NCBI GenBank assembly: GCA_032207245.1
Contig: CM063498.1
Span: forward strand, 59,026,440-59,090,439
From: Pardosa pseudoannulata
Taxonomy: Eukaryota; Arthropoda; Arachnida; Araneae; Lycosidae
Direction of reading: 5' to 3'
DNA: 64,000 nucleotides
Below the pieces are notes generated by a model. That model searched no databases. It saw only the letters and a program-made list of their open reading frames with translations, and had not been told where the DNA came from. Within the stretch, counting starts at the first letter, position 1. The number at the start of each line of letters is the position of its first letter. Both the position numbers and the translations under genes were made by a program. Positions 1 to 23,067 of the stretch are shown piece by piece.

Positions 1-9525
<9,525 letters not shown>

Positions 9526-10769
9526 TCTCACTAATATTTAAAACAAAGTAGAATTATGAGTGTGTATACAAAATAAGTACTAAACAAATTCAAATTAAAA
9601 ATATAACAAATGTTTTTTAAACACTAACTTTATACTAAAATAATACATATGAAACAAAAAGTTGATTGTCTCAAAATTAAGCTGCTATAAATTAACAAAG
9701 AACTAACAAGACAACTATAGACACAAAACTTCATGAAACTATTGTATAATTACATGTCAATGAAGGGGTATGTTCAGGGGTCAATTCAAATATAAATTTG
9801 ATCTGCTTTGTAGCCTTTCCACAAAATTCTGCATTAAAAGAGTAGTCTTCTTCATAAAATTTGGTATTGCAAAAATAGACTCCCTTCATAAAATTTCATA
9901 CAGCAAAAGTGTTCCTTTAGAAAATTCTGTATAGTAAAAATGACCCTTTCAAAAATTGAAAACAAAATTTGGCTAAAAACTACAATGTTATTTCTGCAAT
10001 AGACTATACAAATATATGTATGGTATATACTAATGTGTTTACAATGTCAGGTGTCTCTACTGGTCTCCTTTTAAATTTTAATGTATTTAATTACACCCTT
10101 CAAATTAACATCAAATTAAGAGAAAAGAGAATTTTTAGTGCTTTGTTTTATGTGTATAAATATTATATAATATGGTTTTATCCTATATCTTTGGAAGTTT
10201 CAAATAAAATTATAAAAATAATCTACCACATAACAGAATTTATTAATTTATCACAAAATGGAGACCAAAATAAAAAAAATCAGGATTGACACTTGATCTT
10301 ATTTCATTTTGATAAAACTATATATACTTTTATTTTACACAAACTATTTCAATATTTATAAAAAATATATAAATCAGTAAATCATTTTTTAAATAATAGC
10401 ATGGAATCATAAAGAGAGAAATTGTTCTTGAGCAAAATATATAACCACATTAAATTAATACTAAAAATATATATTTTTAGGTTTATATGCATAATGCATA
10501 AATATGAATATACATATTGTACTTCTATATTGCTTGATAATGGATTTTCTGGAAAAATATATACAAAATAACAACTAACACTTATTAAATAAGCATTTAT
10601 AAAATCAGCAATCATTTTTTTCATACTGAGTAATGAATAATCAGTTAAAGATAACTAATTAAATATTGTATCTGGAAATATGCAAACACTATTTTTAAAG
10701 CACGGTTACATTTTAAAATGTGCAATATATGTATGTATGTATGTGTATGTATGTATGTGTATGTATGTG

Positions 10770-10851
<82 letters not shown>

Positions 10852-12984
10852 TATCTAATGTGAATGTTTTGATACACTAGTTTTAACTTATGCTCATACT
10901 AATTTTTCATTTTCTAATACAATACATATAATTACATGGAAAAGAAATTGAGACCTATTGTTGCTTTAAGGTGCTACTTGACCTATATCTAACAGAAACA
11001 AAATAATGAACAATCTGAAATATATATTAAAATTTACAACAAACTAAGAAAATATTTATGAATAAACATTTAAATGAATAACAGATTATTGATCTATAGA
11101 AATAAGATGAATATGTAACATAAATGAAGTATCAATTTATCTGATAAATTCAATGCCATGAAATTTTAAGGAAATTATAAGTGCATTAATTTCTTAAACT
11201 AAATTTAATTAACTTATGTGTGTGTGCATACATTCATATAAGATGGTATGACATCATTGTTCCTATTCATATTAGATACATGCTTTCTACCTTTCCCTAC
11301 ACAATTACCTAAAATTTCATAGATTTCCTAATTTTATTATTACCCATGTATGAAAAAAAAATTCCTGAAATAACTTCTGCCACATTTCAGACATTGCATT
11401 CTACTTTTATAAGAGATCAGTTAGTAGTAGCTTTTAATATAGTTATGTAGCATAATGATGGAATTGACGTTTTAATAAAAACACAATTGAACAAAATATT
11501 CACTGCGATTTTCATTTCATTTTGTAAATTCCATCGTTTTTCAAGTATTTTAATAAAAAGATTATAATACATTTTAGTGTGCAACATTAAGCTAAGTAAT
11601 TAGTAGAAAAATAAAAGAAATACATTTTAAATTATATGAAAACATAATAAACAATAGGTATATATAATTTAATACAAACCTTTTTAAAAGAAGCAGCTTT
11701 GCAAGAACCTGGTTTAATGTTTATAAAAGTTGATAACAAATGAAAATTACTGTTCACCAAAGCAGTGGAAATGTCTTCGGAAAACGAAAATAAGTTACAG
11801 TCAAACCATCGTTCCAGCATTTTTGATACAAAAATACAAAAATTCTTAATCTCACAGTGTAAGTTGGCACGAAATATTTCGACTACGAAGAAATTGGTAT
11901 TGCAGCACAAACATATTCAATTGAAATTACTAACTACTATATACATCAGACATAAGATAGAGTGATTCATCTTTAAAATGTTATGCTTCACTTTACAACT
12001 AAATACAATTTGCAACAAATTACAGAAGCTAATGCATATAAAATTTTGATGCAATTATTAATGTTTACATTAATAAGATATAGTTATGTATGAAGAATTT
12101 GGTCGAATCGTAGTAAATTTACACAATAATGTAAAAAGAAAGTTGCTTTTTACATAAACTTCAATATTAGAGTAATATATAGTATGCGCTGGTAATAACA
12201 CTTCATTCTACTAGTACATTTCAAGAAATTTAACCCGAGTGTTTAAACGCCTCAGTTAAGAAAGTGATTTCAATGTGAACATTGATGCACGAGGATTCAT
12301 GTGATGGACCGTGATTGGCTAGTGTCCTTTTTATATGCTGGGGCAAAATTGTGATTTCATACATTCATTTTTTTTTCAATTGTGTATTATAATAACGGTT
12401 CTATAAATATTTTCAAAAAATAAGGTTATAAGATAATTAAAAAACAATGACTTGAGTTACTTTTAGAGGTTATAATTAATCTCCAGAGAATATTCTTGCA
12501 AGTTTGCGACAATTGGCAGAACCTGACTATCGCTATTCAGTTAGGTAATATTAAAGCTTTCATAGAAATTTCCTTTTAAATGACATTTATTTTAAAATAA
12601 GCATATCAAATATATTTATATCTTAATTATTTCTTTGCCATAAAACTCCTAAAGCATTTTATGAGTCACTAGAGAACTACAATCTTAGAATCCGCAGGAA
12701 ATTTCTATATTCTAAGGGAAACATAAACTACTTTAAAGTAATTAAAACTTAAACTCTTTTGATTTACTGATAGTTTAGAGATTTAATAAATTGTTTCAAT
12801 TTTTGTGGTGTACATCAGAAACTAGATTATGTGAATTAACAAAATGAAATGAAGGTAAACCCAATTTGTTTTCTTTTAAAATTAATCAATATTCTATGTC
12901 TACTAGATAAAAACTCGTACATTTGCAGAATGAAGATTCGTGTGACGGATGGATACTAATAATTTGATTGCTCAGTATATATGT
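9526..12984. other. Intergenic DNA upstream of PTEN
   Basis: AT-rich sequence that must hold the PTEN 5' UTR and promoter. No TATA/CpG landmark is convincing; a CCAAT-type GATTGGCT occurs near 12313. Overlapping open frames on both strands at 11632-11965 have no recognisable family. The only clear repeat is the TATG/TA microsatellite at 10730. Confidence 0.4.
10730..10847. repeat. TATG then TA microsatellite
   Basis: Repeats of GTATGTAT/TGTG pass into an uninterrupted TA run of more than 70 bases. Confidence 0.95.
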
Positions 12985-13248
12985 GCGTACTTTCATGTTA
13001 AACATGATACCTTGCCAAATATAGTTAGTTAATCCCAATTATTCGATTTTTTTTCATAGCATATAATAGTTAAATTTTGTGAGAATATCAACTTTGGGGG
13101 TCTACAACAAAGACAGAAAAAAATGGTGGTTCTCACTGTGTCATAGGAATTGGTGACTTCAAAATACTTCAAAATTCCCATGTTTTGGAAATTTTCAAAT
13201 CTCCCTTCCCAAAAAAGTCGGTTTTTTCCATTGCTCACAACTCTAGCT
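12985..13248. repeat. Dispersed repeat, diverged copy of the right half of the 13539-14529 element
   Basis: About 260 bp closely matches 14255-14529, from 'TTTCATG(T/C)TAAACATGATACC' to 'GCTCACAACTCTA', with scattered substitutions and a short deletion near the right end. Open frames on both strands in each copy are conserved only because the copies are recent duplicates. Confidence 0.8.
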
Positions 13249-13538
13249 AGCATAGATGCAAATCCACTTGACAGCAGAGATTTCAAATCCAGGTTAGTAT
13301 GAAAAGAAAGTTTGGCACAGGTGTGCACAACAAACGTGGAAGGAGATGAGAAGATATAAATCTTAAAAATACTATTATCTATGGAAAACAATGACAAAAA
13401 CGGATATTCATTTAGGTATCAATGGCAGTACCAACATACAATAAATTATTAAGGTAGAAAGATTAAATGGACAAGACTGAAGCTTTTAATTTTCAGAGCC
13501 CTGTCTTTTAAACAACTCAACGGGCTGCCTATCCTAAC

Positions 13539-14529
<991 letters not shown>

Positions 14530-14789
14530 ATTATAACGAGTTGGTAATTTAACGGATTTTTAACTATGTAAATCCCACACATGTAGCATTTTACTAACTA
14601 TATTCTCCTTAACTAACACATTAGCTTGGTTATAAATAATATTGTCATCATTGTTCAGCATCATAATATTAGATGCATATACAATTACATACAAGAACAT
14701 GGTATTTTGGAACGACGGTTCGAAAGGTGGAGAATTAAACTGTGATCATCTAAAACTTTTTTTTAGTTAAATCGTATTCCTCCCTCGCC

Positions 14790-14972
14790 CGTGGCCGAAC
14801 GATAACCGATTGGTTAGTGTGCTGGCCTTCGGTACCGGACTTCGTGGGTTCGAATCCCACAGTGGCATGGATGTTTGTAGCCGTTCGGAATCGGCTTTAA
14901 ACTGTAGGTCCCGGTCTCATTAGTCCTCGTGTTGCAAAAAAGTAGACCGTAGTACTCCAAACCAAACCAAAA
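14790..14972 (+). repeat. tRNA-derived SINE, near full length
   Basis: The tRNA-like head has an A-box-like segment (GTGGCCGAACGATAACC, TGGTTAGTG) and a perfect B-box GGTTCGAATCC at 14847-14857. A shared body follows (TGTTTGTAGCCGTTCGGAAT, GGTCCCGGTCTCATTAG), then the tail GTAGACCGTAG..CCAAACCAAACC. Flanking CCCTCGCC at 14782 and 14973 is a target-site duplication. It is not a functional tRNA: the cloverleaf is incomplete and a long body is attached. Confidence 0.85.
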
Positions 14973-15374
14973 CCCTCGCCTGTGAGTGTGTAGTAAACCA
15001 ATTTCAATTAGGAGAAAAATTAAGTATCAGGATGTTCATTTGACAGCAGGCCTATGTTTATAATTAATAATACTAGTAATTTTAATATTTTTTATGAGAA
15101 GGATATTCTTCAACTTCTTACAAAAACTGAATAAATGAGTAATAATCTATTCGTAAACGAGACGGTCCTATGTCCTATACCCTACTATGCAGCTGCGTTC
15201 TGCGGACTAACAATCGTATTCAGAAACTGCAGACGGTCCAAATGTACCATTTTCCTTTATGTACTATTCGTAGTATATACATTAGTAAGACAGCCATAAT
15301 TCAAATTTACCAAACTTAAAGAATATATTCATTTATTGCACACCGTACATCAGTTAACAACAGTACAGTTACAT

Positions 15375-15474
15375 ATGTCTTCAGTTTACAATGTCGAGAA
15401 TCGGGATGTTCTTTTTGTACTTTGTGAGCTGAAGCGCATTACATGGCGCGACGGTATCGGAAGCTACACTGAGG
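15375..15474 (+). other. Possible unassigned first exon
   Basis: An ATG opens 33 codons (starting MSSVYNVENRDVLFVLCEL) that end at a strong donor, G|GTAAGC, in a locally GC- and CpG-richer patch. It could be the start of a plus-strand transcript. Its phase (1) does not fit direct splicing to the TTC5 exon at 23068 (phase 0), and I do not recognise the peptide. Chance is a real alternative. Confidence 0.2.
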
Positions 15475-16631
15475 GTAAGCATCAATTATGAGAAAGTTAT
15501 TTAGTTCTTTTTTTTATAATTACCTAACATCAGAACACCTTGGTAACTCATAGACAAATACCTTCAGAGGAATACTAATATCAGAGGCGTAGCCATGGGA
15601 AGAAGGGCTAACGAGGCTCATATTTTCTCCTTTTTTAAAAACTTTCCGATTGCAGTTACTAGAATAGAAATTTCTTTCATGTCCTATCGTCATTGTCTCT
15701 TTTTAGATTCTCTTTCAGAACAAATTTAAATTCATTTAAAACATTTTCTCAGAAAAAACGTATTTGGATTTTCCGATCATCCTCGGTGCCTAGATCTGGT
15801 GATCACTTTCTAAAGGTTCTTTTAATCAGTGCCAGATTAAGCCAGCAAATATAATTACAACTTTTACAAACTGACCTAGATATAATGAGGAGACATTTAG
15901 TGATAGGACTAGACAAATCAATTTCTCTAAGAATTCTATTCAAAGTTCATTAAACTGCGATTATTTAGACAATCTTGTCCCATCATATTCCGTAACTTAC
16001 TTTTGAAATGTTTTAATGTAGAAAAGGGGTGTTCTAACAAGTAAATTCGTTAATCTATTTCTAGATTTTAGAAATACAACTCTAATAAAATTTCTATTAG
16101 TTTACAGTGGAGTGTAGTACACTAAGAGGTAAGGGGTTCAATCCCCTTCCTCTGTAAATCCATAGGCTGAAAAAAGTTCATAATTTTTGGTTTGTAACTT
16201 TAAAAAAATTCACTTTTTCTTGCGCATTTGTACTATATTTTGATTCTATTTTGTTACAATTTTGCCAAACCGTAGTGTAATATGTGCTTGTATTATGTTA
16301 AACAAAATGGCACGGACGTCACATACAAATATTTCAACCTCTCCCAATCCACGTTAATGAAAGATCTCTCTATACACCACTCTAAGTTTGTAAATGGCAG
16401 TTCAAGAGTCTCATGCTTCGTTTTTTTTCTTTTGTCAATAGCAGCAGTTGCATTAGTTTTCAGAAATGCAGCGAACTGCATTAGTCCACAGTATAGATTT
16501 TTCCCAAATCTTTTTTCTCAAGTACTGATCCAGACACTTACTTTCTGTGTCTGTTTTGTCAAGGAGTAGGGTCAGCTACGTTTTAAGTACTATACGTAGG
16601 TGTAAAAGCGCTTTTGTACCTCTTACCCTTG

Positions 16632-16790
16632 CTGAACGTATGGGTAGGGTGCAGCTCTTTGGTACCGAAGTTTGTGGGTTCGAATCTCTCTTCTGGCATG
16701 CATGTTTGTAGTCGATCGAAATTGAATTAAAGCAGTAGGTATCAGTCTCATAAGCCCACGTGTAGCAAAAGAAAGGGACCGTAGTGCAAA
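16632..16790 (+). repeat. tRNA-derived SINE, diverged
   Basis: Same family as 14790: B-box GGTTCGAATC, then GGCATGCATGTTTGTAG, the GTAGGTATCAGTCTCATAAG body and GGGACCGTAGTGC tail. It is more diverged, and its duplicated target site is not evident. Confidence 0.7.
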
Positions 16791-17240
16791 TTTTTCATTT
16801 CCTTTGGTATGGAATATAGTAGCTTGCTGTAATATTCAAATTCACCTGTTTAACTGTTATTCAAATTTACTGTTAATTTTTTTTCTCTTTAGCATAATTT
16901 TAACTTACAAGGCTCATTTAATTAAAAGCTTCCATCATTTAAAGCTGTGGTTTCCATGGATCCGTGTAACAGTTTAGAAGTCGGTGGTGAGCAACAATTA
17001 ACTTGGAGGTTGATGGACAACTTCTGTGCGTCTGAGAAAAACATTACATTAAACCATGTAAAGTAAAATAATTGTGACCCATTTTCCTTATTAAGAGAGT
17101 TAAAATAAACAACAATAATCTATACCAGATAATGATGAATTATTCTTTAAAATCTGAGAAACGCTAGGCTAGGCAGCTAAAGTTTTTTATATTTTATTTT
17201 TCTGTCCCTACTAAAAACTCTAAAGCTAAAATTGTAGTTT

Positions 17241-17289
17241 TGTTATAATATAGTTGTATGAAGTTATTTCATTCAACTATATTATAACA
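17241..17289. repeat. Near-perfect hairpin
   Basis: Arms 17241-17262 and 17268-17289 are inverse complements of 22 bases with one mismatch, separated by the five-base loop GTTAT. The stem is A/T-rich (TGTTATAATATAGTTG..). No coding context. Confidence 0.85.
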
Positions 17290-17530
17290 TTAGGGATCAT
17301 GGTAAAGTGTTCACTATAAAAACGATCCATGGGTATAAAGAATTTACGAACCACTGATATTAAGAATTTATTACCTTTTAATTTTTTTAACTGCTGCAAT
17401 AATAGCAAACTTTTTTATCAATCCTCTGTAAGTTAAGAGAAAAGGTGGGAGTCATTTAGACCTACGCCTCTTTATTTCTATGTAGCGACTCTAAATAAAG
17501 TCGTAGTAAAGCAAAATGTTTAGTTTGAAT

Positions 17531-17695
17531 GGTTTGAGCTATAAGGTCTACCATTTTGCTACATGAGGGCTAAAGAGACCTACTGCTTAAACCCGATTCC
17601 AAATAGCTATGAAAATCCATGCCCTAGTGGGATTCAAGCCCACGAACTCTAATACCGGATAGCAGAGCTCTACTCATTCGGCCATCGGTCGGCTG
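17531..17695 (-). repeat. tRNA-derived SINE, minus strand
   Basis: Reads in reverse as tRNA-like head (GGCCGAATGAGTAGAGCTCTGC, interrupted B-box GGCTTGAATCCC), GGCATGGATTTTCATAGC body and truncated tail. Same family as 20330. Confidence 0.7.
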
Positions 17696-18222
17696 CGAAA
17701 TATTGGGATCGCGAATATTAAGTACATGAATTTACAGAAACATTAGTCGCAATATATTCATAATATTCAATGTATTACAATTTCTGTAAAGAACAATTTT
17801 AAAATTCCAATGTTGGTTGAGTTGAACTATAAATAATATTCCTATACGGAAAAAATATCACTAAGCGCATTATTATATTAGCGTAATATTGCAGTTTCAG
17901 CATCAGGATATCAAAACACTAACGCAAGCGCATACTACATAACACTTCTAGCCATGAAAGTGATAAAGTCTCTGTGATGTAAGAGTAACTGAAAATTATT
18001 TTCTAGTATAAATAGTTGTTTATTTTTCGTCACATCGAAAGATCAATATAACATTCTATTCTAATGTTCTATTCGACTAATGTTCAAAAAGTCGTTTTAA
18101 ATTCAATAGCCATTTTTGATTTCCTTGAAGGATATTAATTACCTACCATATATAAAGCCTAAGAGGAGTTATCGAGTGACTCAAACTCGAGTTTTCCCAA
18201 AAGTTCTCGACAGAATTCTCGA

Positions 18223-19234
18223 CAGTGGCGTAGCTAGGAATTTTTAGCCCTAACATAAATTTGAATTCTTTTCCTAGTAGAAATATAATACATCAATAAA
18301 ATTTTAGAAATACTTTATATTCTTTAGAATAAAAGTTAGGAAATAATATAAAAAGTGCGATAGGATATAATGGATTTAGAGGGAGAAATATATAAATATC
18401 TAAAATTATGTAATATTTTAATATTTTGTGTACATAATATATTCAGAAGGAACTCATAACTCACAAATTAAACAACTAAAATATTTATGTATTACAAAAA
18501 AAAGGCTAGGCATTTGCAACACTGCTCTCCTAGACACAAATAAATCTATAACCTCTCTATAGCTTAAGCTGATTGAGGTTTCTTTTTCAATGCACAGGCA
18601 TGTTCTATAATAGTTTCTGTTCCAACGAGAAGTGTAAATAAGATATTTATCAATTTCAGCATGCTGAAAAAATGATTGTACGAAACTATCCTCAAAAGCA
18701 TGTATAGAAAGAATCTCAATGCAGTTAATAAATTTGGATTATATTATTTAATCCTAGCTGATGAATTCCTTCTAAAACTCCTTATAAAATTTTTAAGTTT
18801 TCATATAAGGCGATTTCACGCAGCAGGGCACAACTCAACTTATCCACATTCTGGCTTTAGTATCAAACGGAAGGGCATTTTATTGTTTGCCTATTGGCTG
18901 TTGTAAACATGAAAATGAATGGGAAGGGCATTATAGTTGTTCATGACGTTGCACGAAATTGCTCTATTATTGAAACCTGTCCTAATATGCATAAATTTAA
19001 TTTTTCACACCCTTTTTTTTGTTAATTATAATTTAATATCTTTTAACTTTGCCCTTTAACTAGAATTATGAAATTTTATAAATTATTTTTCAACCTTTCG
19101 TTATCTCTCTGCAAATTGTTCTCGTTCGGATCCCGTTTACACCCCGGGGGATTTTGTGCACAGTGTAACGCCCTATGATTTATGCACCCGTGGCAAATGC
19201 CTCTTTTGCACCGCTGTAGTTCTGGGCTTGGTTC
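18223..19234. mobile_element. Non-autonomous DNA transposon (CAGTGGCGTAGC family), ~1 kb
   Basis: Left terminus CAGTGGCGTAGCTAGGAATT. The right part contains CACCCGTGGCAAATGCCTCTTTTG.. and ends GCTGTAGTTCTGGG, matching in arrangement the right end of the element at 58528-59164 (GCCCGTGGCAAATACCACCTTTG..). No transposase frame is evident. A lone left-end fragment of similar sequence lies at about 15585. Confidence 0.5.
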
Positions 19235-20329
19235 AAATATGAAATTTCAAAATTAAATTTTCCCCCTTACTCTCGCTCTTGTTAAATCATTAATAAGATC
19301 TTTTATACCAATTATCATTGATGTTTTGTGCTCAATACATAACAGATCACGCGACTTACTTTATCCGATAGAAATTTACTTTGCAATTCTTGAATATTAA
19401 TTTGATAAATGATCTTTCCATGCTAGCATGTATCTTGCAGTTTAAGAAATATCATAAATGCAACATATACTTCCGAAAATTAATTCGCCAAATATCCTAT
19501 TTGTCTAGAATTTTTTTTTAACGTTTCCAATGGTTGGGACCACCAACAATAAGAAATAACAGTATCATATCATCACTAACATTTTAAAACAGTAATAAAA
19601 AAATAAAAATAATAAAAAAAAACAGTATCGAAACAGTTCAAATAACTGAAGGTCATCACCTCATGTCCTCTCCCTTCCCAATACTTTGATGACCCTGTTT
19701 CTCCTTGGAGAGCTTCATAGGTCAGCAGGTGGTTTGGTTTCATCATCACACACGGGACAGCTAGCCTTGGGGAGAAAGCCAACTATGCTCGGTAAATAGT
19801 CGAAAATTAGTCATTGCCCCCGTTTAGGTTTGTCAAGTATAATTTCTAAAAGCAGCTTTTCTATCGTATTTAGTTTCTGTTTTAAAAAGAGTTCATTCAG
19901 GTTCGTTGACTTCATAATTTGTTTTACACATAGTTAAGCGTATTTGTCCAGAAATAACTTTGACATTCTTTAATAGTCATTAAAGATTTCAAAACTTTTT
20001 TTAATAAAGAAAGTACTTGCCTGCAATGATTCGAGAGTTGATCAGATACAATACTAGAATATTCTTTTGAAAGATTTTAACATTTTCTTAAGATCTCTCA
20101 TTTTGGTAATAAAATAATTTTATTTTCTCCAAAAATCGAACCAATTTGCTCTACAAGAATAATATACAAGTTATTACTGAGAACAACACTTCAGGAAAGC
20201 AATATAAAGCGGGCTCAATCAGTGATGAGACAAGTTTGATATCCACGAGAACAAGTGGATTATTAAAATTCTGATTTTTATTTTGCCTGGGCACGGGGCC
20301 ACCAGATATATGGCTACAGTAGGATTAGC

Positions 20330-20505
20330 GCCGAACGATGGCCGAATGGTAGAGCGCTGCTCTTTGGAACCGGAGTTCGCGGGTTCGAATCCCGTTGCTG
20401 GCATGGATGTTTGTAGCCGTTAGGAATCGGCGTTAAACTGTAGGTCCCGGTCTCATTAGCCCTCGTGTGCAAAACAGTAGACCGTAGCGCTCCAAACCAA
20501 ACCAA
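20330..20505 (+). repeat. tRNA-derived SINE with perfect 14-bp target duplication
   Basis: Best-preserved copy. Head GATGGCCGAATGGTAGAGCGC, B-box GGTTCGAATCC, body through GTCTCATTAGCCCTCGTG, tail GTAGACCGTAGCGCTCCAAACC. The direct repeat ACAGTAGGATTAGC flanks it exactly at 20316-20329 and 20506-20519, defining both boundaries. Open reading frames predicted on its reverse strand are translations of the SINE, not genes. Confidence 0.92.
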
Positions 20506-20612
20506 ACAGTAGGATTAGCTACCTCTACTTAAAAACTAATCCGGTACTGCCATTAATGAATATTGGTGTTACACGTATCCTCAACCACCCCCACATACCA
20601 GTAATTCTTTAG

Positions 20613-20712
20613 TTTGGTTTGGATTAGAGCGCTACGGTCTACTTTTTTGCAACACGAGAGTTAATTACACAGGGGCCTACTGCTTAAGTCAATTCCGAAC
20701 TGCTACGAACAT
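20613..20712 (-). repeat. tRNA-derived SINE, 3' portion, minus strand
   Basis: Reads in reverse as the family body and tail (CTCGTGTTGC, AAAAGTAGACCGTAGCGCTC, CCAAACCAAA). The tRNA-like head is absent. Confidence 0.75.
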
Positions 20713-23067
20713 CCTATAATTCTTTGGAAATAAACCTTGACGAAGGGGACAATAGAAGCAGTTCAATTTGATAAGCAGTGCCCTTTACTTCTATGAATAC
20801 GGTGTATTTGGTAAATGGATCTGTATCTCAGCAGTCGTGGATAGTAATAACATAACCATCAATGTTAATTTGTCGTTTTATCTAAAAAGAAAAACATATG
20901 TCGAAGAAATAAAAAAAATGTAATGGGAATTTTATATTTTCAATGTTATTTTTTTTTAAATGTCAGTAACTGTATTTACAGGCCTGGAAATTGGATATAA
21001 ATATATGCTATCATCTTTAATTATTAACTTTTTCAAATAAAACAAAAGAAATATATGGTATCAGTGATGATGACACAAGAGAACACAGAAAAAGTAGTTT
21101 CTGACCCACCTCGGCCTAGTCCTCTGGTACAGCAATACTATGTATAAGTTCAATCTATTTACAAATATGAGATATTTGTAAACACAGAAGGCAGAATAGA
21201 AGACAAAAAGTTTATGAAATTAAAGTTAAAATTTAAGCTTAAGTTTGGAAGCAAATAATTAATATAAAAAATTAAAGAACTAAATTCAGTTCAAAATTTA
21301 ACACGATACGAGTACTTGAATAGAAGTTACATGAGAGTTGGATAGTGATCATCCTATTCACTATTTTAGTATTAATATATTTTAGTGAATAAGAAATTTT
21401 GGTGGAAAATTTAAAGGAAATATATAAAAAATAAGGAAATATTACACATAACTCTACTTTATCAACTGATTTTTATCGACGGAATTTTCAAAATTAAAAG
21501 AAAACTGCATGCGTGTAAGTGAACCTACAAAGTCTTGCTGAGATGACCATTTTTGAAAAGTTAATAAACGGCGTTAACGAAAAAGTAGAACATGTCAAAT
21601 TATGAGCCTAGAAATACTCAGGGCCACCACTGTTGAGCTTTGTAAAGAAAAAGCTTTTGGCGAGATAGCTTTAACTCTTATTGTTCATTTACCTGATGAT
21701 TTCGGTCGTTAACTACCAAAATGAATTCATAATGAATTCATAAACTTAAAAAACCTCTTCTAAGAGCTATTACCCTTTATGAGAGAATTTTTATTGGCAA
21801 TTAGTTGTAAAGACTCAGGGCATTATAAGTAAAATTATCAGAAATTAATCGAGGATATGGATGCTCCTCGATGTCTCTAAACTCCAGATGTTAAGTCTGT
21901 TATTCAATAACGTTAAAAGTAGTTGTGAATTAATAGTCGTGAATGAACAATGAACAGAATACTGAAACTTCAGAAATTTTGTTTGTACTGTGTTTGTTAG
22001 TCGTCTGTCAAAATTACTGAATTAGATTTTTTTCTTCCTGTATAATACAAACATTATAATAACCACGATTTTTAATTAAGAAAAAAAAAATCAAATAATT
22101 CTGTTTAGGAGTATTTAAGTTGTGTATTGCAGTAACTTTTAATTGGAAAAAGAAAAAAAAATGTCTGTGAGGGTAAACAAATCTGTTTTAAATTTCTGCT
22201 TTAAGTTGAAGAGACAAATTGACATGAAGTCAATTTTCATATTACTTATATCTAATAAATTTTAATTATAATTATAGCATATTTTCGTGAAAAAATTACG
22301 TAATTAAATATTTGATATGTAATTTTCATTAAATTTTTATTCTTCGAAAATGATAATTAATTTGTTAAATATGCCATGTTGTTTATATGGCATTTTATTA
22401 AACAATTTTCTATGCAGTCTGTTTTTTGTCTGTAAACAGAAGTTAAAGGTCTACCGTATTTAAAAAAATATATGGCCAGCCAACTTCTGTACTTAATAAA
22501 ACACCAACTGAAATGCAATTATTTTGTTTATTATATAGCTTTAATTTTTTTTAACTCTTCGTGTTATTGGATTTTTCCAAGCCTAGTATGAGATTATAAC
22601 ATTAAAAGTATAAACAGGAGGTCATTTACTAATGAAGAAAATAGAGATATTCTTAACTTCGATATTTACATAGTTAAACACATAAATATTTAAAATAATG
22701 CTTTAATATTAGGTCTAAAGTTTTACTTTGGCTTAATCTAGATCTAATTGTAACTTTATTGTTTCAGATAAATAGATAACCATGTCATAGTTAAAATAAT
22801 GGAAGTTATTTTTTTAAAAAATTTATTAGATTGTGTACTGTTTTTATGTTAATTTGAAAAAGTATGCTATTAATTTTTGCAAGCTTAGATATGCCATTTT
22901 TCTGCAGTAAAAGCACCATATTTGTTTCAATTATAAAAATACAAGTTATAATATCATACTGAATATATTTTAATGTATTAGAAATATTTTGAAGCAATTT
23001 TATTTATTTACGTAATTTAAAAGTATATTTTTATTTTGCTGGACTTTTATTATAAAATATTTTATAG
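20713..23067. other. Sequence upstream of the first recognised TTC5 exon
   Basis: It should contain the missing first coding exon (about 10-20 codons) and promoter of TTC5. Two weak candidates: an ATG at 21543 opening MTIFEKLINGVNEK with a GTAGAA donor at 21585, in phase 0, and a four-codon ATG frame near 22162 ending AGG|GTAAAC. Neither can be confirmed from sequence alone. The rest is AT-rich with no recognisable feature. Confidence 0.3.

Noticed and set aside
14790..14860. Possible tRNA gene
   Set aside because: A- and B-box are present but the cloverleaf is incomplete, and the segment is joined to the shared SINE body with a target duplication.
16282..16569. 95-codon plus-strand frame and overlapping minus-strand frame
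   Set aside because: No domain, no splice context and no repeat or family match I can recognise; likely chance.
20219..20505. Minus-strand frames beginning MPATGFEPANSGS
   Set aside because: They coincide with the SINE at 20330-20505 read in reverse; this peptide is a typical translation of tRNA-derived repeats.
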